64,000 bases of DNA from UBA117 sp049975245 (lineage in GTDB: Archaea > Methanobacteriota > Methanobacteria > Methanobacteriales > Methanobacteriaceae), in the NCBI GenBank assembly GCA_049975245.1, contig JBNGDB010000013.1:1-64000 (forward strand), given 5' to 3'. The position numbers were made by a program, and so were the translations under genes. Positions 62,629-64,000 of this stretch are shown in pieces. Position 1 is the stretch's first letter. Every line of letters begins with the position of its first letter. The notes under the pieces are model-generated. The model did no database searches and was not told the origin of the DNA. It worked only from the letters and a program-made list of their open reading frames with translations.

Positions 62629-63789
62629 CTATTTTGATGGTTTTATTGTTCTCATTGCCTCTAAAAAATTAGTGGCGAATGTTTCAACTTGAACTTCTGG
62701 TATGGAGTAACTTACCCTTAAATATCTGTGTCCAAACAGTCGACTGGTGTATGAACCTTCTCTTACAAAAATTTTCTTGTCAAAAAGATATTCAGCTACT
62801 TCTACTGGTTTTATTCCAGTTTCATACATATCAATTACAATCATATTGGCATCAGAGGGATAAACTGGAATGAATGCTCCCTCTACTTCATCAACAACAT
62901 CTTTAATAATTTTCTGATTTTTTCGAGTAGTTCCAGTAATATGATCCAACCAATCACTTTTTGATTGGAGAGCAGCCATAGCCCCGTGCTGGGACACAAC
63001 ATTAGTTCCAAGATCATTTATAACAATACTTTTAACTGAGTCTACAACGTCTCTCATTCCCACAATTGCACCTATACGAAGTCCAGCCATCCCAAATATT
63101 TTAGAAAAACTGAAAACAGTTAAAGTATGTTCTGGTGCATATTTGGCCATAAGATTATGTTCTCGGGCAAAATCACGATAAGTAATATCATGCAATAAAT
63201 ATAAATCATTTTCTTTTGCTATTTCAGCAAATTCCCTTAATTCACTTTTAGTGTAGCATGAACCTAATGGATTTAACGGATCAACCAATGAAACCATCTT
63301 AGTGTTCTCGTTCATATATTCTTTAACTAGATGGGGAGTTAATTTGTAGTTGCATTCAGCATTATAAATTGGAACTGAAATTACCCTTTCACCAAATCTG
63401 GTAGCAAAGTTATCAATTATCAAGTAGCCAGGATCACAAGTTATAATATTATCTTTAGGATCCAATATATCATTTATACTTAGATAAAGAGATTCTGTAC
63501 CCCCAGCTGTCACCAAAACATCAAATTCTTGGCCTAAACCTAAATCTTCCCTTATTAAATTTTTTAATTCAGGAAAACCTTCTGGCGGAGGATACTTCGA
63601 ATAATTTCGATTTTCGATGCACTGTATCATTGCATTCATAATATCGGAGCTTTCATGTAAATGGTTGGTATTCTGGCCCATCCATATCATGTCTTTTTCA
63701 TTGTAAATATAATTGAAAAATTCGTTTGCAGTTTTAAAACCTTTAGGTAATATTTTTGCAGCCCTTGCATATTTTTTTGGTGAAATCAT
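62629..63789 (-). CDS. Class I/II PLP aminotransferase
   Basis: About 386 residues of fold-type I aminotransferase: TAGGTESLYLSIND (cofactor phosphate loop), DPLNPLGSCY, HDITYRDF, and the PLP lysine in FSFSKIFGMAGLRIG; C-terminal substrate arginine in RYLRVSYS. The specific amino acid is not predictable. The frame opens at 63807, but a TATA-like GTTTATATG (minus) centred near 63821 would start transcription downstream of that ATG, so 63789 is preferred. Nothing else recognisable follows to the window end; 63808-64000 is AT-rich and empty. Confidence 0.8.
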   Translation of the reverse strand: MISPKKYARAAKILPKGFKTANEFFNYIYNEKDMIWMGQNTNHLHESSDIMNAMIQCIENRNYSKYPPPEGFPELKNLIREDLGLGQEFDVLVTAGGTESLYLSINDILDPKDNIITCDPGYLIIDNFATRFGERVISVPIYNAECNYKLTPHLVKEYMNENTKMVSLVDPLNPLGSCYTKSELREFAEIAKENDLYLLHDITYRDFAREHNLMAKYAPEHTLTVFSFSKIFGMAGLRIGAIVGMRDVVDSVKSIVINDLGTNVVSQHGAMAALQSKSDWLDHITGTTRKNQKIIKDVVDEVEGAFIPVYPSDANMIVIDMYETGIKPVEVAEYLFDKKIFVREGSYTSRLFGHRYLRVSYSIPEVQVETFATNFLEAMRTIKPSK

Positions 63790-64000
63790 AATATCAAGAC
63801 CATTCAATCATTAGAACATATAAACCATGAAATTTTAATCGGTTAAATGTACGGGATATACTTTTACAAACAATATAATGTTCCAACAATAAATTTTTTT
63901 CGCTATTCTTGAATAAATATACAATTAAATTATGTTATAAAAGTATTCTCTACTACTATTAATAAATTTAACAGAACAGAATTTAAAAAAAAAATTTAAA

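Noticed and set aside
62629..63789. Assigning the aminotransferase as MfnC because MfnE is 3 kb away
   Set aside because: The motifs do not resemble what I recall of the characterised MfnC, and distance alone is weak evidence.

Overview
The window reads as chromosome of a hydrogenotrophic, pseudomurein-type methanogen of the order Methanobacteriales, most like a mesophilic Methanobacterium. The DNA is strongly AT-rich. Markers are a six-gene pyruvate synthase operon, a complete CODH/acetyl-CoA synthase (cdh) operon, an HMf-type histone, methanofuran biosynthesis (MfnE), archaeal ether-lipid enzymes, ABCE1, aEF-1beta, Pth2, a sortase, and archaeal signals (TATA boxes, oligo-T terminators, GGTGAT-type Shine-Dalgarno sites). 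No insertion sequence, prophage, integrase or CRISPR array was seen.

Layout. 0-7 kb (minus): DUF1932 dehydrogenase, thioredoxin/CcdA pair, DUF89 phosphatase, site-2 protease, sulfur carrier with a TtuA/Ncs6-type thiolase, and a dihydropteroate-synthase-like protein. 7-12 kb (plus): porCDABEF and fumarase alpha. 12-17 kb (minus): phosphate uptake (two pstS, pstC, pstA, pstB, phoU). 17-21 kb: a short citrate-synthase-family enzyme, a sortase, a 2TM protein, and an HTH-PhoU regulator with a membrane partner. 21.4-21.6 kb: tRNA-Thr(GGU) and tRNA-Leu(UAA). 22-27 kb (plus): a small ferredoxin with geranylgeranyl reductase, a polysaccharide polymerase pair and a HEAT-repeat protein. 27-35 kb (minus): cdhABC-cooC-cdhDE-ferredoxin. 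35.6-38.4 kb (plus): Co/Ni ECF transporter. 38-41 kb (minus): Tad-type ATPase and membrane core. 42-57 kb: an accessory-looking stretch. 57-64 kb: housekeeping (DGGGP synthase, aEF-1beta, zinc ribbon, MfnE, Pth2, histone, ABCE1, aminotransferase).

How it fits together. Pyruvate synthase and CODH/ACS are the anabolic carbon entry of these methanogens. CODH/ACS needs nickel and a corrinoid, and a Co/Ni transporter sits divergently beside it; the region between them carries a repeated 9-bp motif, one copy next to each promoter. The pst genes, PhoU and the HTH-PhoU protein form a phosphate-homeostasis group around the citrate-synthase-like gene.

The most unusual part is about 45.8-53.7 kb. It holds a PPP-type phosphatase, a membrane Ser/Thr kinase with an extracytoplasmic domain, two paralogous membrane FHA proteins, an M6 metallopeptidase without a signal peptide, a pentapeptide-repeat membrane protein and a 63-residue protein. 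The 63-residue protein and the C-terminus of the peptidase share an identically spaced GX3 motif, and several genes there have G-tract ribosome binding sites unlike the rest of the window. I propose it as a candidate undescribed phospho-signalling system. All functions come from reading the sequence; no database search was run.
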